Of a DNA stretch of 64,000 nucleotides, positions 1-9,058 are shown one piece after another. The stretch is from Phycisphaerales bacterium (GTDB lineage: Bacteria; Planctomycetota; Phycisphaerae; Phycisphaerales; UBA1924): positions 310,001 through 374,000 of the forward strand of contig RECY01000026.1 in NCBI GenBank assembly GCA_007693785.1, written 5' to 3'. A program made the position numbers and the translations under genes. How positions within the stretch are numbered: position 1 is the stretch's first letter; each line of letters starts with the position of its first letter. Under the pieces are notes generated by a model that did not search any database, was not told the DNA's origin, and saw only the letters and a list, made by a program, of their open reading frames with translations.

Positions 1-1783
1 CCCGGAGGGTGAGGGTGGCGGGGGCGGGCTGGTCCTCGTCGAGGCCCGGGGGTCGGGCGTAGCGCCCGGCGTTCTCGATCAGGTTGGTCAGGATCCGTTC
101 CAGGGCGTCGGGATCGAGGCGGACGCGGGGGGCGTCGGCGGGCTCGGGTGGGGCGAAGGTGTTTTCGAGGGTGAGGGCGACCCCTGCGGTTTCGGCGGCG
201 GCGCGGAGGGCGGGCAGGGCGCGGTCGAGCAGAACGCGGGGTTCGCGGGCGTCGGGCGGGGTGCTGGAGGCGTCTTCGGGGCGTGGGGCGCTGGCCCGGG
301 CGTAGGCGAGGACGGAGGCGACGATGCGCTCGAGGCGGGCGGTTTGGGTGCGGGTGCGTTCGGCGAGCTCGGCGACGCGGGCGGTGTCGCCGCGGGCGGC
401 GGCGGTCGCCGCGAGGTCGCTGCTCAGGCGGAGGGCGGTCAGGGGCGTGCGGAGCTCGTGGGTGACCGCGGTGACGAACCGGGCGCGCCGGTCCGCGTTG
501 ACCAGAGCCGCCCGGAGCACGAGCCCGATCGCGAGGATCGCCCCCGCGACGGCGAGCCCGGCGATCGAGAAGGTCCAGAGGGCGGCCCGCCCGGCGGCGG
601 ACCCGGCGGGGAGGCTGCGCCCGGGCTCGAGCGCGACCGGGAGGGTCGCGAGGGGGTAGGCGAGGTCCCCGGGCTTGAGCGGGCGGAGGCGGGCGCCGGG
701 GAGCAGGTCGAGCACGGAGCCGGTGAGGCGGGCGGCGAGCGCCTCCCAATCCACCACGGCGAGCTGGGTCACGCGGCGGTCCTCGTCGGGCTCGACGCCC
801 GGACGCGTCGCGCGACGGATCAGCACGAGCGACGCCTCACCCTCAATCGGGACCCAGGCCGCGACGAAGGGGCCCACCTCGCCAGCGGCGATCACGCGGG
901 CCGGCCCGTCGGGCCACACCGGCAAGCGCGACGCGTCGTCGCTCAGCCCGGCGAGCGTCTCGGCGAGCGTGGCGGCAACGGCGGCCCGCCCGCCCTCGAA
1001 CGCCTCGCCCACCCGCGAGGGCTCGGGCTCGGACGCCGGGGCGGGGTGGTCGGGGAGCGGCGCGCGATCCGCTTCGGCCTCGGGCGGAGGCTCCAAACGG
1101 GGCTCCAAACGGGGCTCCGAACTGGGCTGAGAACGGGGCTCAGACGCGGGCTCGGACGCCGGCTCAGAAAAGGGCTCGGCACGGCGCGGCGGGGCGAGGG
1201 CTTGTCGCTGCAGGGTGAGCGCATCGGCGATCGGTTCGGGGGTGAGGGGGTCGGCCTGGGCGGCCCGTGGGCGGCGCGAGCGGCTGGGGGCGATCTCGTC
1301 GGCGGCGGCTCGGAGGGTCGGCTGCCACCGCTCCAGGCGATCCTCGGTCAGGAGCCACTCGGCGATCGGAGCGGCGGCGCCGAGCTCGGCGATCGCGCGT
1401 TCGCGGTCCTGGCCCGCGGGAGCGGTGGGAGAGCGGACCTGCCCGTCGGGCTCGACGACCGCGTGGAGGCGGATCATCGCGCCGGGGGCGGTGACGAGCG
1501 GGGATCGCACGGCACCGACGGGCTCGGGGCGCTCGGGGGCGGCGCGTCCGACGACGCCCCCGGGGCTGTACGCCTCGTAGTGCCACGCCGGGCGGCGCGA
1601 CTCCCGCGCCAGCAGCTCCACCGCGACCGACTCCATCCGCCACAGCGCCAGGCGGGCGGCCTGCTCGATCGCGGCCTCGCGCTCGGCCCGCCACGCACGC
1701 CACCCCGCCCACGCGAGCGCTTCGACCACCAGCAGCGCGCTGACGGCGTACACCACCCAGGCCCAGACGCGACGCCCTTTCAC
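1..1783 (-). CDS. Sensor histidine kinase, C-terminus cut by window edge
   Basis: Membrane sensor kinase that would autophosphorylate on His and pass phosphate to the response regulator encoded just upstream. The 594 visible codons show an N-terminal membrane helix (about residues 6-25), a large extracytoplasmic region, a second helix (about 400-425), then the dimerisation/H-box VTHELRTPL with the phospho-accepting His near residue 442. An N-box-like stretch (ILTNLIENAGRYA) lies near 563. The last ATP-binding motifs lie beyond the left edge. The GTG start overlaps the regulator's TGA (GTGA), so the two are translationally coupled. Odd point: residues about 204-234 are a Ser-Glu-Pro repeat linker in the sensor region. 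The ligand is unknown. Confidence 0.9.
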   Translation of the reverse strand, partial: MKGRRVWAWVVYAVSALLVVEALAWAGWRAWRAEREAAIEQAARLALWRMESVAVELLARESRRPAWHYEAYSPGGVVGRAAPERPEPVGAVRSPLVTAPGAMIRLHAVVEPDGQVRSPTAPAGQDRERAIAELGAAAPIAEWLLTEDRLERWQPTLRAAADEIAPSRSRRPRAAQADPLTPEPIADALTLQRQALAPPRRAEPFSEPASEPASEPRSQPSSEPRLEPRLEPPPEAEADRAPLPDHPAPASEPEPSRVGEAFEGGRAAVAATLAETLAGLSDDASRLPVWPDGPARVIAAGEVGPFVAAWVPIEGEASLVLIRRATRPGVEPDEDRRVTQLAVVDWEALAARLTGSVLDLLPGARLRPLKPGDLAYPLATLPVALEPGRSLPAGSAAGRAALWTFSIAGLAVAGAILAIGLVLRAALVNADRRARFVTAVTHELRTPLTALRLSSDLAATAAARGDTARVAELAERTRTQTARLERIVASVLAYARASAPRPEDASSTPPDAREPRVLLDRALPALRAAAETAGVALTLENTFAPPEPADAPRVRLDPDALERILTNLIENAGRYARPPGLDEDQPAPATLTLR

Positions 1784-2511
1784 GAGTCGGCGTCCGTGGT
1801 GGGGTCGCCGAAGACGTAGCCCGCGCCGCGGACGGTGCGGACGACGCGTTCGGCGTCGACGCCGACGCCTCGGAGGGCCTCGCGGACGCGGAGGACGGCC
1901 ATATCGACGGTGCGCGTGCGCACGCCGCGAGGGTCCAGCCGCCAGACCGAGCGGAGCAGCTCCTCGCGTGTCACCGCCCGGTCGGCGTGGGCGATGAGAT
2001 AGGCGAGCAGGGCGGCTTCCAGCTCCGGGAGCGGCACGGGCGGGGCACCGGGCCCGGGGGGCGTCAGCTCGCGGCGCTCGGCGTCGAACCGTGCGCCGCC
2101 GGGGAGCTCGACCGTTCGCACGGCTTTCGGGCGCGCGGGGGAGCGGCGCAGGACGGCCTCGACCCGCGCGATCAGCTCCCCCGCGCCGAACGGCTTGACG
2201 ACGTAGTCGTCCGCCCCGCCGCGGAGCCCGCGGACGCGGTCGGCCTCGGCGTCGAGGGCGGTGAGCATGATGACCGGGAGCGTCGGACGCTCGCGCCGGA
2301 TCGCGTCCAGCACGCCGAACCCGTCCAGCCCGGGCATGAGCACGTCGAGCAGGACGAGGTCGAACCCGTCGGCGTCGTCACCGAGGGTGTCGAGTGCGGC
2401 TTGCCCGGTGGGGGCTTCGCGGGTGGCGTAGCCGGCGAGCTGGAGCGCTTCGCGCACGCCGTCGCGGATCGCGGCTTCGTCCTCGATGATCAAGACGCGG
2501 GCGAGGGGCAC
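1780..2511 (-). CDS. OmpR/PhoB-family response regulator
   Basis: DNA-binding response regulator partnered with the coupled downstream kinase. The receiver domain (about residues 4-120) has the acidic pair E10/D11, phospho-acceptor D56 in LVLLDVLMPG, T84 and K106 in VVKPFGAGE. A winged-helix C-terminal domain follows, with the signature region VRTVRGAGYVF near the end. The frame is open further upstream, to 2766, but I chose the GTG at 2511 because the receiver beta-1 strand follows within five residues and the upstream extension translates a palindromic repeat. Length 243 residues is normal for the family. Target genes cannot be told from the sequence. Confidence 0.92.
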   Translation of the reverse strand: MPLARVLIIEDEAAIRDGVREALQLAGYATREAPTGQAALDTLGDDADGFDLVLLDVLMPGLDGFGVLDAIRRERPTLPVIMLTALDAEADRVRGLRGGADDYVVKPFGAGELIARVEAVLRRSPARPKAVRTVELPGGARFDAERRELTPPGPGAPPVPLPELEAALLAYLIAHADRAVTREELLRSVWRLDPRGVRTRTVDMAVLRVREALRGVGVDAERVVRTVRGAGYVFGDPTTDADS

Positions 2512-2571
2512 GCGAGCAATGTACACCGTGCGAGCGCACGGGCTTGTCACGCTGAGGTCACGGGGGGAGGT

Positions 2572-2854
2572 CAGCCATCGGCCATCAGGGATCAGGGATC
2601 GGTGGGGGAGGGCGATCGATGTCTGGTGCCATGGAAACGCGCAGGCCCGAAGGGCCGAAGCTTTTCCATGCCGGGCACGGACGGGCGACGCCGCCTCGAC
2701 GAGCGAGCGCCGCAGGCCGAGCCCGGAAAAGCTCCGCCCGCGGCGGGCTGCGCGTTTCCGGGGCACCGGACAGGTGCACGCTGGAGATCAGGAATCAGCG
2801 GGTGATACGGATCCTCATCCCGCCTAATGGCTGATCCCTGATGGCTGATGGCTG
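2572..2854. repeat. Long imperfect palindrome (about 283 bp) between divergent genes
   Basis: Three nested blocks pair across a 46-base centre. Outer arms 2572-2595 and 2831-2854 match over 24 bases with one mismatch. Middle arms at about 2621-2648 and 2745-2771 share the core GGAAACGCGCAG and its complement. Inner arms at about 2656-2676 and 2723-2735 share AGCTTTTCC. No transposase lies nearby. It resembles a non-autonomous palindromic repeat (REP or MITE-like) and fills the space upstream of both the regulator and glyS. It could fold as a large hairpin in either transcript. Confidence 0.75.
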
Positions 2855-2962
2855 ATGGCTCTCTGCAGACCACGGCTCGTTCCGATCGCCCCCCTAGCAT
2901 CGGCGGTCCGCGGCCGGGGTGGCTGCGGGAGCGACCGAACGAGCCCGGAGAGCGAGACGATC

Positions 2963-4597
2963 ATGCCTGCCGAGAAGACGCCCGACTCGAAGATGATGGA
3001 AGACCTGGTCAGCCTCTGCAAACGCCGGGGCTTCGTCTTCCCCGCCAGCGAGATCTACGGCGGCATCAACGGCTTCTGGGACTACGGCCCGCTTGGCGCA
3101 CAACTCAAGAACAACCTCCGCGACGCGTGGTGGCAGGACAACGTGCTCATGCCCCCCATGGGCCCGAACGGCGAGCCGGTGTCGGTCGTTGGGCTGGACA
3201 GCGCGATCATTCAGAACCCGAAGGTTTGGGAGGCGAGCGGGCACCTGGCGGGGTTTGCCGATCCGATGCGCAAGTGCGCCGGGTGCGGGCACTTCGTCCG
3301 AGACGATCACCTTTGGGAAACCCTGGCGACCGCTTCCGAGTGGCACCAGTCGCTGCTGCAGGAGTTCACGCCCATCAGCGGCGCCATCGACTCCGAACGC
3401 CTGATGCGGTGGGCCAAAACCCGCGGCAAAAAGCTCGCGCCCAATCTCGCGCTCGTGCGCAATCCCGAAGTCACGCTGAGCTGGATCGCCCAGCGCGTCA
3501 ACGGGCAACCCGACGCCCCGCCCGACATGATGGAGTTCACGCGCTACTTCGCGACCGAGCAACTCCACGCAACGGGCCTCCAGGAGCCGTGCCCGCGCTG
3601 CGGCGGGCCGCTCGGCGAGCCGAAGGCGTTCAAGCTCATGTTCGAGACGTGGGCAGGGCTCGTGCAGGACGACGAGCACAAGGTCTACCTCCGCCCAGAG
3701 ACCGCGCAAGGCATTTTCCTGAACTACAAGAACGTGCTCGACACGAGCCGTGTGCGCGTGCCGTTCGGGATTGCGCAGGTGGGCAAGAGTTTCCGCAACG
3801 AGGTGACGCCGCGGAACTTTATTTTCCGCAGCCGCGAGTTCGAGCAGATGGAGCTGGAGTGGTTCTGCCACCCGGACGAGGCGAGGAAGTGGTTCGAGTT
3901 CTGGCGGGATCACCGGATGCAGTGGTGGCAGTCGATCGGGCTCGCGGGTGACAACCTGGTGCTGCGCCAGCACGAGTCGGACGAGCTGAGCCACTACGCC
4001 AAAGAGGGCGTGGGGACGGCCGACGTCGAGTACCGCTACCCGTTCACCGCGCCGGGTTTCGGCGAGCTCGAGGGCATCGCGCACCGGACGAATTTTGACC
4101 TCGCGGCCCACCAGCAGCACAGCAAGGCGAAGCTCGAATACTTCGACCAGGAGCGGAACGAGCGGTACCTGCCGCACGTGATCGAGCCGGCGGCCGGGTT
4201 GACGCGGGGCGTGCTGGCGATTCTGTGCGAGGCGTACACGCGGGACGAGAGCCGTGCGAGCCCGGAGATCATGAAGTTCCACCCGCGGGTGGCGCCGATC
4301 AAGGCGGCCGTCTTCCCGCTGGTCAATAAAGACGGCATGCCCGAGGTCGCCCAGAAGCTGCACGCGGAACTCCGGGCGCGGTTCGGGCGGCTCGGCATGA
4401 TCGAGACGGACCCGAAGCAGTCGATCGGGAAGCGATACGCGCGGATGGACGAAGCCGGGTGCCCGGTCTGCTTCACCATCGACGGCGAGACGATGACCGC
4501 CCAGACCGTGACGGCTCGCGACCGCGACACCGGGGCGCAGGAGAAGATCGCGCTGGACAAGGTCAGCGACTACGTGGCGCAGAAGCTCGGCGTCTGA
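2963..4597 (+). CDS. glyS: Glycyl-tRNA synthetase, dimeric (alpha2) type
   Basis: Charges tRNA-Gly with glycine (class II aaRS). The N-terminus (MEDLVSLCKRRGFVFPASEIYGG...) and the motif 2 region FRNEVTPRNFIFRSREFEQMEL are those of the alpha2 enzyme shared by eukaryotes, Thermus and some bacteria, not the alpha2beta2 enzyme of E. coli. A zinc-binding insertion shows CAGC (about 230 bp in from 3270) and CPRCGG near 3594. The C-terminal anticodon-binding domain runs to the end. I chose the ATG at 2963 because it has an upstream GGAG and because the frame before it translates non-conserved sequence. 544 residues. It faces gatB, with 41 bp between the two stops. Confidence 0.96.
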   Translation: MPAEKTPDSKMMEDLVSLCKRRGFVFPASEIYGGINGFWDYGPLGAQLKNNLRDAWWQDNVLMPPMGPNGEPVSVVGLDSAIIQNPKVWEASGHLAGFADPMRKCAGCGHFVRDDHLWETLATASEWHQSLLQEFTPISGAIDSERLMRWAKTRGKKLAPNLALVRNPEVTLSWIAQRVNGQPDAPPDMMEFTRYFATEQLHATGLQEPCPRCGGPLGEPKAFKLMFETWAGLVQDDEHKVYLRPETAQGIFLNYKNVLDTSRVRVPFGIAQVGKSFRNEVTPRNFIFRSREFEQMELEWFCHPDEARKWFEFWRDHRMQWWQSIGLAGDNLVLRQHESDELSHYAKEGVGTADVEYRYPFTAPGFGELEGIAHRTNFDLAAHQQHSKAKLEYFDQERNERYLPHVIEPAAGLTRGVLAILCEAYTRDESRASPEIMKFHPRVAPIKAAVFPLVNKDGMPEVAQKLHAELRARFGRLGMIETDPKQSIGKRYARMDEAGCPVCFTIDGETMTAQTVTARDRDTGAQEKIALDKVSDYVAQKLGV

Positions 4598-4638
4598 ACC
4601 GGGAGCCGTGCGGGGCTCGGCGGCCTGTTCGCGGGCGG

Positions 4639-6234
4639 CTATCGCAGCTTGCGGGTGACGGCGTCCCGGGCGGCTTTCGCGTCGGCCTGCCCGGCGCTGG
4701 CGCGCATCACCGCGGCGATCAGGCGGCCGACCGCTTTATCGTTGCCCGCGCCGAATTCCGAAGCGGCCTGGGGCTCGGCGGCGATCCCCGCGTCGCACCA
4801 CTCGTCGAGCTGCCCGGCGTCGCGGACGGTCAGCATCCCGCCCGCCTCGGCCAGCTCGCGTGGGTGACGCTCGCCCGAGGCGAGGCGCGTCATGAGCTGA
4901 TCGCTCGTCTGGGCGCTCAGCTCGCCTTGCTCGCGCATCGCGCCGAGCTGCCCGAGGTCGTGCGCGTCGAGCCCGAGGGCGTCGAGGGGGACGCCTCGCT
5001 CGTTGGCGAGGCGCGCGCCCGATTGGAGCAAGAGGTTCGCGACGGCTCGCGCGGCGGACTCGGCGCGCGACGCGCCCGTTTCGAGCGCGATCCGTACGGC
5101 CTCGTCGAACAGCGCCGCGAGGGCGGGCTCTTCGCTCAGCGCCAGCGCGGGCTCGCCCTCCAGCCCCAGCTCGCGCGTGTAGCGCTCGAAGCGTGCGCAC
5201 GGCAGCTCCGGGAGCGCGTCGCGCACGCGGTCGCCCCAGGCGCGCGTCAGGCGGATCGGGACCAGGTCGGGGTCGGGAAAGTAGCGGTAATCGTCGGCTT
5301 CTTCCTTGTCGCGCTGCGGGGTGGTACGGGCGCGTTCGTCGTCCCACCCGCGGGTGGTTTTGGTGCCGGGGGCGAAGGCGAGGCCGGTCTCGCGCCAGCG
5401 GTCGGGCTGATCGCGGAGCTCGGCCTCGATGGAGCCGCGGAGGGCTTTGAAGGAGTTGAGGTTCTTCACTTCGACGATCGGCGTGCGCACGGTGCGCCCG
5501 GTGTCGAAGGTCAGCTCGGTGTTGATGTTGGGCTCGAAGCGGATGTGCCCGGCTTCGAGGACGCCCTCGCTTGCGCCCAAGGCGCGGGCGATCGCGCGCA
5601 CGCCGCGTGCGAGGCTGACGGCCTCGTCCGCCGAGACGAGCGTCGGGGCGGTGACGATCTCGAGCAGGGCGGCCCCGGCGCGGTTGAGATCCACGATCAA
5701 GCCGGCGAGGCGCGCGCCCGGGTGCAGGTGCGCCAGCTCCGCGGGGAGCTCGTGCAGCAGCTTGCCCGCGTCCTCCTCCAGGTGCGCGCGCGCGATGGGG
5801 ACTTCGACGACGGCGCCGGTTGGTTTGGCGTGCGCGTCGAGCCGGGGCACGCGGGCGAGCCCGTCGAAGCAGACGGGGAGCCCGAGCTGCGAGATCTGAT
5901 ACCCCTTCGGCAGGTCCGGGTAGGCGTAGCTCTTGCGGTCGAAACGGGTGACCTCCGCGAGGCGGCACCCGAGCGCGAGCCCGACGCCGGCCGCCAGCTC
6001 GATCGCGCGCTCGTTGACCACCGGCAACGCGCCGGGAAGAGCGAGGACCACGGGATCGGTGAGCGTGTTGGGCGCGGCGTCCGCGAAATCCCGGTGGGCC
6101 GGGCTGGGCGCGCTCGCGAAGACCTTCCGGCGCGTCGCGAGCTCGACGTGGATCTCCATGCCGACGATGAGGCGCACCGCGACGATGTTCGCGGCTTCAC
6201 GCTCGGCACGGGTCATCGCGGCGGGATCGGTCAT
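4639..6234 (-). CDS. gatB: Aspartyl/glutamyl-tRNA amidotransferase subunit B
   Basis: GatB binds misacylated Asp-tRNA(Asn) or Glu-tRNA(Gln), phosphorylates the side chain and amidates it with ammonia from GatA. Family marks seen: VRLIVGMEIHVEL near the start, FDRKSYAYPDLPKGYQISQ, HLEEDAGKLLHE, DLNRAGAALLEIVT, EVKNLNSFKALRGSIEAEL and DYRYFPDPDLVPI, then the C-terminal YqeY-like helical domain. 531 residues is somewhat longer than usual because the helical region is extended. gatA and gatC are not in the window, which is common for scattered gat genes. It is the last gene of a minus-strand run after mqnA and the sigma-like gene. It implies that at least one amide tRNA is made indirectly here. 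Confidence 0.96.
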   Translation of the reverse strand: MTDPAAMTRAEREAANIVAVRLIVGMEIHVELATRRKVFASAPSPAHRDFADAAPNTLTDPVVLALPGALPVVNERAIELAAGVGLALGCRLAEVTRFDRKSYAYPDLPKGYQISQLGLPVCFDGLARVPRLDAHAKPTGAVVEVPIARAHLEEDAGKLLHELPAELAHLHPGARLAGLIVDLNRAGAALLEIVTAPTLVSADEAVSLARGVRAIARALGASEGVLEAGHIRFEPNINTELTFDTGRTVRTPIVEVKNLNSFKALRGSIEAELRDQPDRWRETGLAFAPGTKTTRGWDDERARTTPQRDKEEADDYRYFPDPDLVPIRLTRAWGDRVRDALPELPCARFERYTRELGLEGEPALALSEEPALAALFDEAVRIALETGASRAESAARAVANLLLQSGARLANERGVPLDALGLDAHDLGQLGAMREQGELSAQTSDQLMTRLASGERHPRELAEAGGMLTVRDAGQLDEWCDAGIAAEPQAASEFGAGNDKAVGRLIAAVMRASAGQADAKAARDAVTRKLR

Positions 6235-6326
6235 GCACGCATCGTAACCGGGCGGCACCTGGGGAGGGAATGGGAGCGTGGGGCGCACGGACCTCTCGGA
6301 AGAGGTTAGCGGCACAGCGTTGCGGG

Positions 6327-8015
6327 TTACAGGTGTGTGTTCCGGGCGAGGTTGAGGGCTCGGCGCGTGGCTTCGCGTTCGATCTTGGCGGCGGCGACGG
6401 GGGTGGTCCCGAGCTCGCGGGCGAGCTCGGCGAGCGTGCGGGGCGGGCGGGCGTCCCAGCCGAAGCGGGCCGACAGCGCCGCGGCGTACGGCGTGACAGG
6501 GAGCGCGCGCACGTGCGCACGCAGGCGCGGGTCCGGCTCGAGCCACGCCTGCCAGGGCTCGACGCGGCGCGTCCAGTCCGGCACGACCGCGCCCGCGGGC
6601 ACGCGCGGCGAGGCGCGCGACGCGGGCTCGCCCTTGGCGTGCAGGCCCGCGCGGGCTCGCTGGGCGAACCGCGCGACCGCGACGGACACACGCCCGGCGA
6701 TCCGCCCGGCGCGCCCGGGGTCGAGGCGCGCGGGGTCGGCGCGGGCGACCTCGCGTGCGGCGGTCGTGATCGAGCCGAGCACGAGGCGCCGCGCGTCGCG
6801 CTCGCGCAAGGCGTCGAGGCGCAGCGCGAGCGCTTCCTCCGCGGCGTCGATCACCACGCGGAGCTGCGCGCGCACGATCGAGGCGTTCAGACTCGCGGCG
6901 TGGCGCAAGTCTGTCTCGGCGCGGTCCACCAGCTCCGCGGGCGGGTTGCGCCCGGCGCAGGCGCGGACCGTTCGCGCGGCTTCGTGGATCAGGAAGCGGT
7001 AGGCGATGATCCGGGCGGACTCGGCGAGGGGATCGGGCGGGTGGCGCTCGCGCATCGACTCGATGAGCTCCCGGAGGCTGGTCGGGGCGGGCTCGGCGGG
7101 GTTGGTGCGCACGGGCTCTGGGGCGAGGAGGACCTCGCGCGCGTCGGGGCGGCTGAAGGTGGGGAGCGTGGGGCCGACGAGCTCGAGCGTGCGCAGCAAG
7201 CGGGCCCGCTCCCGGACAGCGGCGCGTCGGACGTGCGCGGGCGTGACGCCGAGGCGGTGCGCGACGCGCGCCGGGTCGATCCCGCGCCGGAGCGCGCGCG
7301 CGCACACGGCGTCCTGACGCGACGCGAGTCGGGGCGTCGGGGGAAAGATGGGCTCGGCGGCGCGGGCGTCGTGGTCGAGCAGCACACGCCGGACCGCGCC
7401 GGGGCTGCGACCGAGGCGCTCGGCGATGCGCTCGGCGACGCGCGTCCGCGCCCACCCGAGGCTGGCGCGATACCGCGAGGCGAGGCGGAGCACCCGCCGC
7501 GTCTGGTCCTCGGTCAGCGGCGCGGGGGCGGGGGTGGCGTGAAAACGGGCGGCGTGCGCGCGCTCGAAGGCTTCGACGGCTTCGGGCCTGAACACCACGC
7601 GCGCGACGCTCGGGCCCGTGCGCACGCGGCGCGCCACGAGCCCCAGCTCGCGACGACGCTCGACCGTGCGACGGCTCACCCCCCAGCGGGCGGCGAGCTC
7701 GTCGAGGCCCGGCCAGGCGGGGCAGTCGTCGGGGGTCAGCCCGGCGGCCTCGCTGAGGTGCTCGCCCAGGGCGCTCAGGCTCGCGAGCAGGGCGCGCCCG
7801 AGCACGACGCCGGGCGCGAGGTCGCCCGTGTCCGGGCGGTAGCTGGTGATGCGGAAGATGATCCACTCGGCGGGGTACCAGCGCTCGGGTTCGAGTTCGC
7901 TGGCGAGCTCGTCGAGGCGCTCGATCTGGCGGCGCAGGACCGCGGGCGTCGCGTGTCGCACCTGGCGGGCGAGCTCGTCGAGCACGCCGACGCGGATCGT
8001 GGGGAGGCGGGGCAC
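6327..8015 (-). CDS. Putative sigma-70-like / multi-HTH regulatory protein
   Basis: 562-residue soluble, Arg/Ala-rich protein of uncertain function. Visible features: a helix-turn-helix at about residues 104-127 (LDELAARWGVSRRTVERR), two more HTH-like stretches (ERLGRSPGAVRRVL and AHRLGVTPAHVRRA), a middle helical part resembling sigma-70 region 2 (ASLNASIVRAQLRVV followed by VSVAVARFAQRAR), and a C-terminal piece like sigma region 4 (LARELGTTPVAAAKIEREA). That order is reminiscent of planctomycete-specific sigma-like proteins, but no domain is canonical. The start is GTG at 8015; no strong ribosome site is seen. It lies 35 bp after mqnA and 92 bp before gatB, all on one strand. An alternative reading is a transcription factor unrelated to sigma. 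Confidence 0.72.
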   Translation of the reverse strand: MPRLPTIRVGVLDELARQVRHATPAVLRRQIERLDELASELEPERWYPAEWIIFRITSYRPDTGDLAPGVVLGRALLASLSALGEHLSEAAGLTPDDCPAWPGLDELAARWGVSRRTVERRRELGLVARRVRTGPSVARVVFRPEAVEAFERAHAARFHATPAPAPLTEDQTRRVLRLASRYRASLGWARTRVAERIAERLGRSPGAVRRVLLDHDARAAEPIFPPTPRLASRQDAVCARALRRGIDPARVAHRLGVTPAHVRRAAVRERARLLRTLELVGPTLPTFSRPDAREVLLAPEPVRTNPAEPAPTSLRELIESMRERHPPDPLAESARIIAYRFLIHEAARTVRACAGRNPPAELVDRAETDLRHAASLNASIVRAQLRVVIDAAEEALALRLDALRERDARRLVLGSITTAAREVARADPARLDPGRAGRIAGRVSVAVARFAQRARAGLHAKGEPASRASPRVPAGAVVPDWTRRVEPWQAWLEPDPRLRAHVRALPVTPYAAALSARFGWDARPPRTLAELARELGTTPVAAAKIEREATRRALNLARNTHL

Positions 8016-8050
8016 AGGGGGAGCGTAATCGGTGGTGCGGGGGCGCGGCT

Positions 8051-8926
8051 TCAGGCGTGTTCGCGCCCGAGGTGGTGGTCGGCGGGGCGGTCGGCGATCC
8101 GGAGGTGGGGGCCGGGGGCAAGGGCGTGCTTGTGGGCGAGCTCGGCGAAGCGTCGGGCGGCCTCGATCTCGCGCGGGCCGACCTCGTAGCGCAGCAAGCG
8201 CCCGAGATACTGCTTGGCGAGGTCGGTCGGCCAGCGGTGCTCGGGGGCGCGGGTGCGCACGATCCAGTCGATGCGGGTCTGGTTGTGCCGTCGCTGGCGG
8301 TCGAGCAGAAGGGCGGCGGTGCGGACGTGTCGCGTCTCGGCGTGATCGGTTCGGCAGGCCCACATCGCGTAGACGAAGGGGAGGCCGGTCCAGGCGCGCC
8401 ACGCCTCGCCGAGGTCGAGCTGGTGGGGGTATCGGACGGCGGGGGGGGAATCGGTGACGACCTTGTCGCCGATCATGAGCAGGGCTTCGGGCCATTCGAC
8501 GCCGAGCCCGCCGGTGCGTTCGACGCGTTCGCGCGCGTCGAAGTCGATGAGCTCGGGGGTGATCCCGAACCGCTCGGCGAGGAGGATGCGGGTGAGGGCG
8601 ACCGAGGTGTGGCTGTCGGTGTCGGCGTGGACGCGGGTGATGCGCTCGATGGGGGTGGTGCTGTAGAGGCGGACAGTGAGGGTCGGCCCGTCGCACCCGA
8701 TCATGCCGACGGGCAGGAGGGTGAGCGGCGCGGGGTCGCCCGGGGCGGGCTCGAGCGCGCCGGCGGCGTCGATGAGGCTGCAGAGCCCGATGTCCGCCTG
8801 GCCGGTGCGGACCATGTCGGCGATGCCGCTGGGGGCGGCGGGGACGAGATCGAGCCCGCGGACGTCGCGCAGCCCCTCGATCAGCGGGGCGGTGTTGAGG
8901 TATCGCACAGCGACGACGCGGGTCAT
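8051..8926 (-). CDS. mqnA: Chorismate dehydratase (futalosine menaquinone pathway)
   Basis: MqnA removes water from chorismate to give 3-enolpyruvyl-benzoate, the first step of the futalosine route to menaquinone. Seen: N-terminal RVVAVRYLNTAPLI, the substrate-binding region PSGIADMVRTGQADIGLCSL, the DTDSHTSVALTRILL motif (the family's D-x-x-S-x-T-S-V), and LMIGDKVV. 291 residues, a usual length for the solute-binding-protein-like fold. ATG start at 8926. Other mqn genes are not in the window. It is divergent from lptB, with 132 bp between the starts, and leads the minus-strand run mqnA - sigma-like - gatB. Confidence 0.93.
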   Translation of the reverse strand: MTRVVAVRYLNTAPLIEGLRDVRGLDLVPAAPSGIADMVRTGQADIGLCSLIDAAGALEPAPGDPAPLTLLPVGMIGCDGPTLTVRLYSTTPIERITRVHADTDSHTSVALTRILLAERFGITPELIDFDARERVERTGGLGVEWPEALLMIGDKVVTDSPPAVRYPHQLDLGEAWRAWTGLPFVYAMWACRTDHAETRHVRTAALLLDRQRRHNQTRIDWIVRTRAPEHRWPTDLAKQYLGRLLRYEVGPREIEAARRFAELAHKHALAPGPHLRIADRPADHHLGREHA

Positions 8927-9058
8927 GGCGGAGGGTAGGGAGAGCGCGGATGGCGAACGGGCGGCGTGCTGGTTGCCCGTCGTGTCCGGGGGTTGCGTCG
9001 GGTGTCGCGGGCTGGCACGTGGCGCTCCCCCGGGGGCGGGAGGCTCTACACTGCAGCG

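Noticed and set aside
2572-2854. Insertion sequence
   Set aside because: No transposase frame and no clear target duplications; kept as a palindromic repeat only.
4459-6309. 616-codon plus-strand frame opposite gatB
   Set aside because: Overlaps the recognised gatB in full; composition is that of an antisense shadow.
6235-8121. Continuous minus-strand frame upstream of gatB, as if GatB were 1160 residues
   Set aside because: The sequence before the ATG at 6234 is a shadow of the HTH gene in another frame; GatB has a normal N-terminus at 6234.
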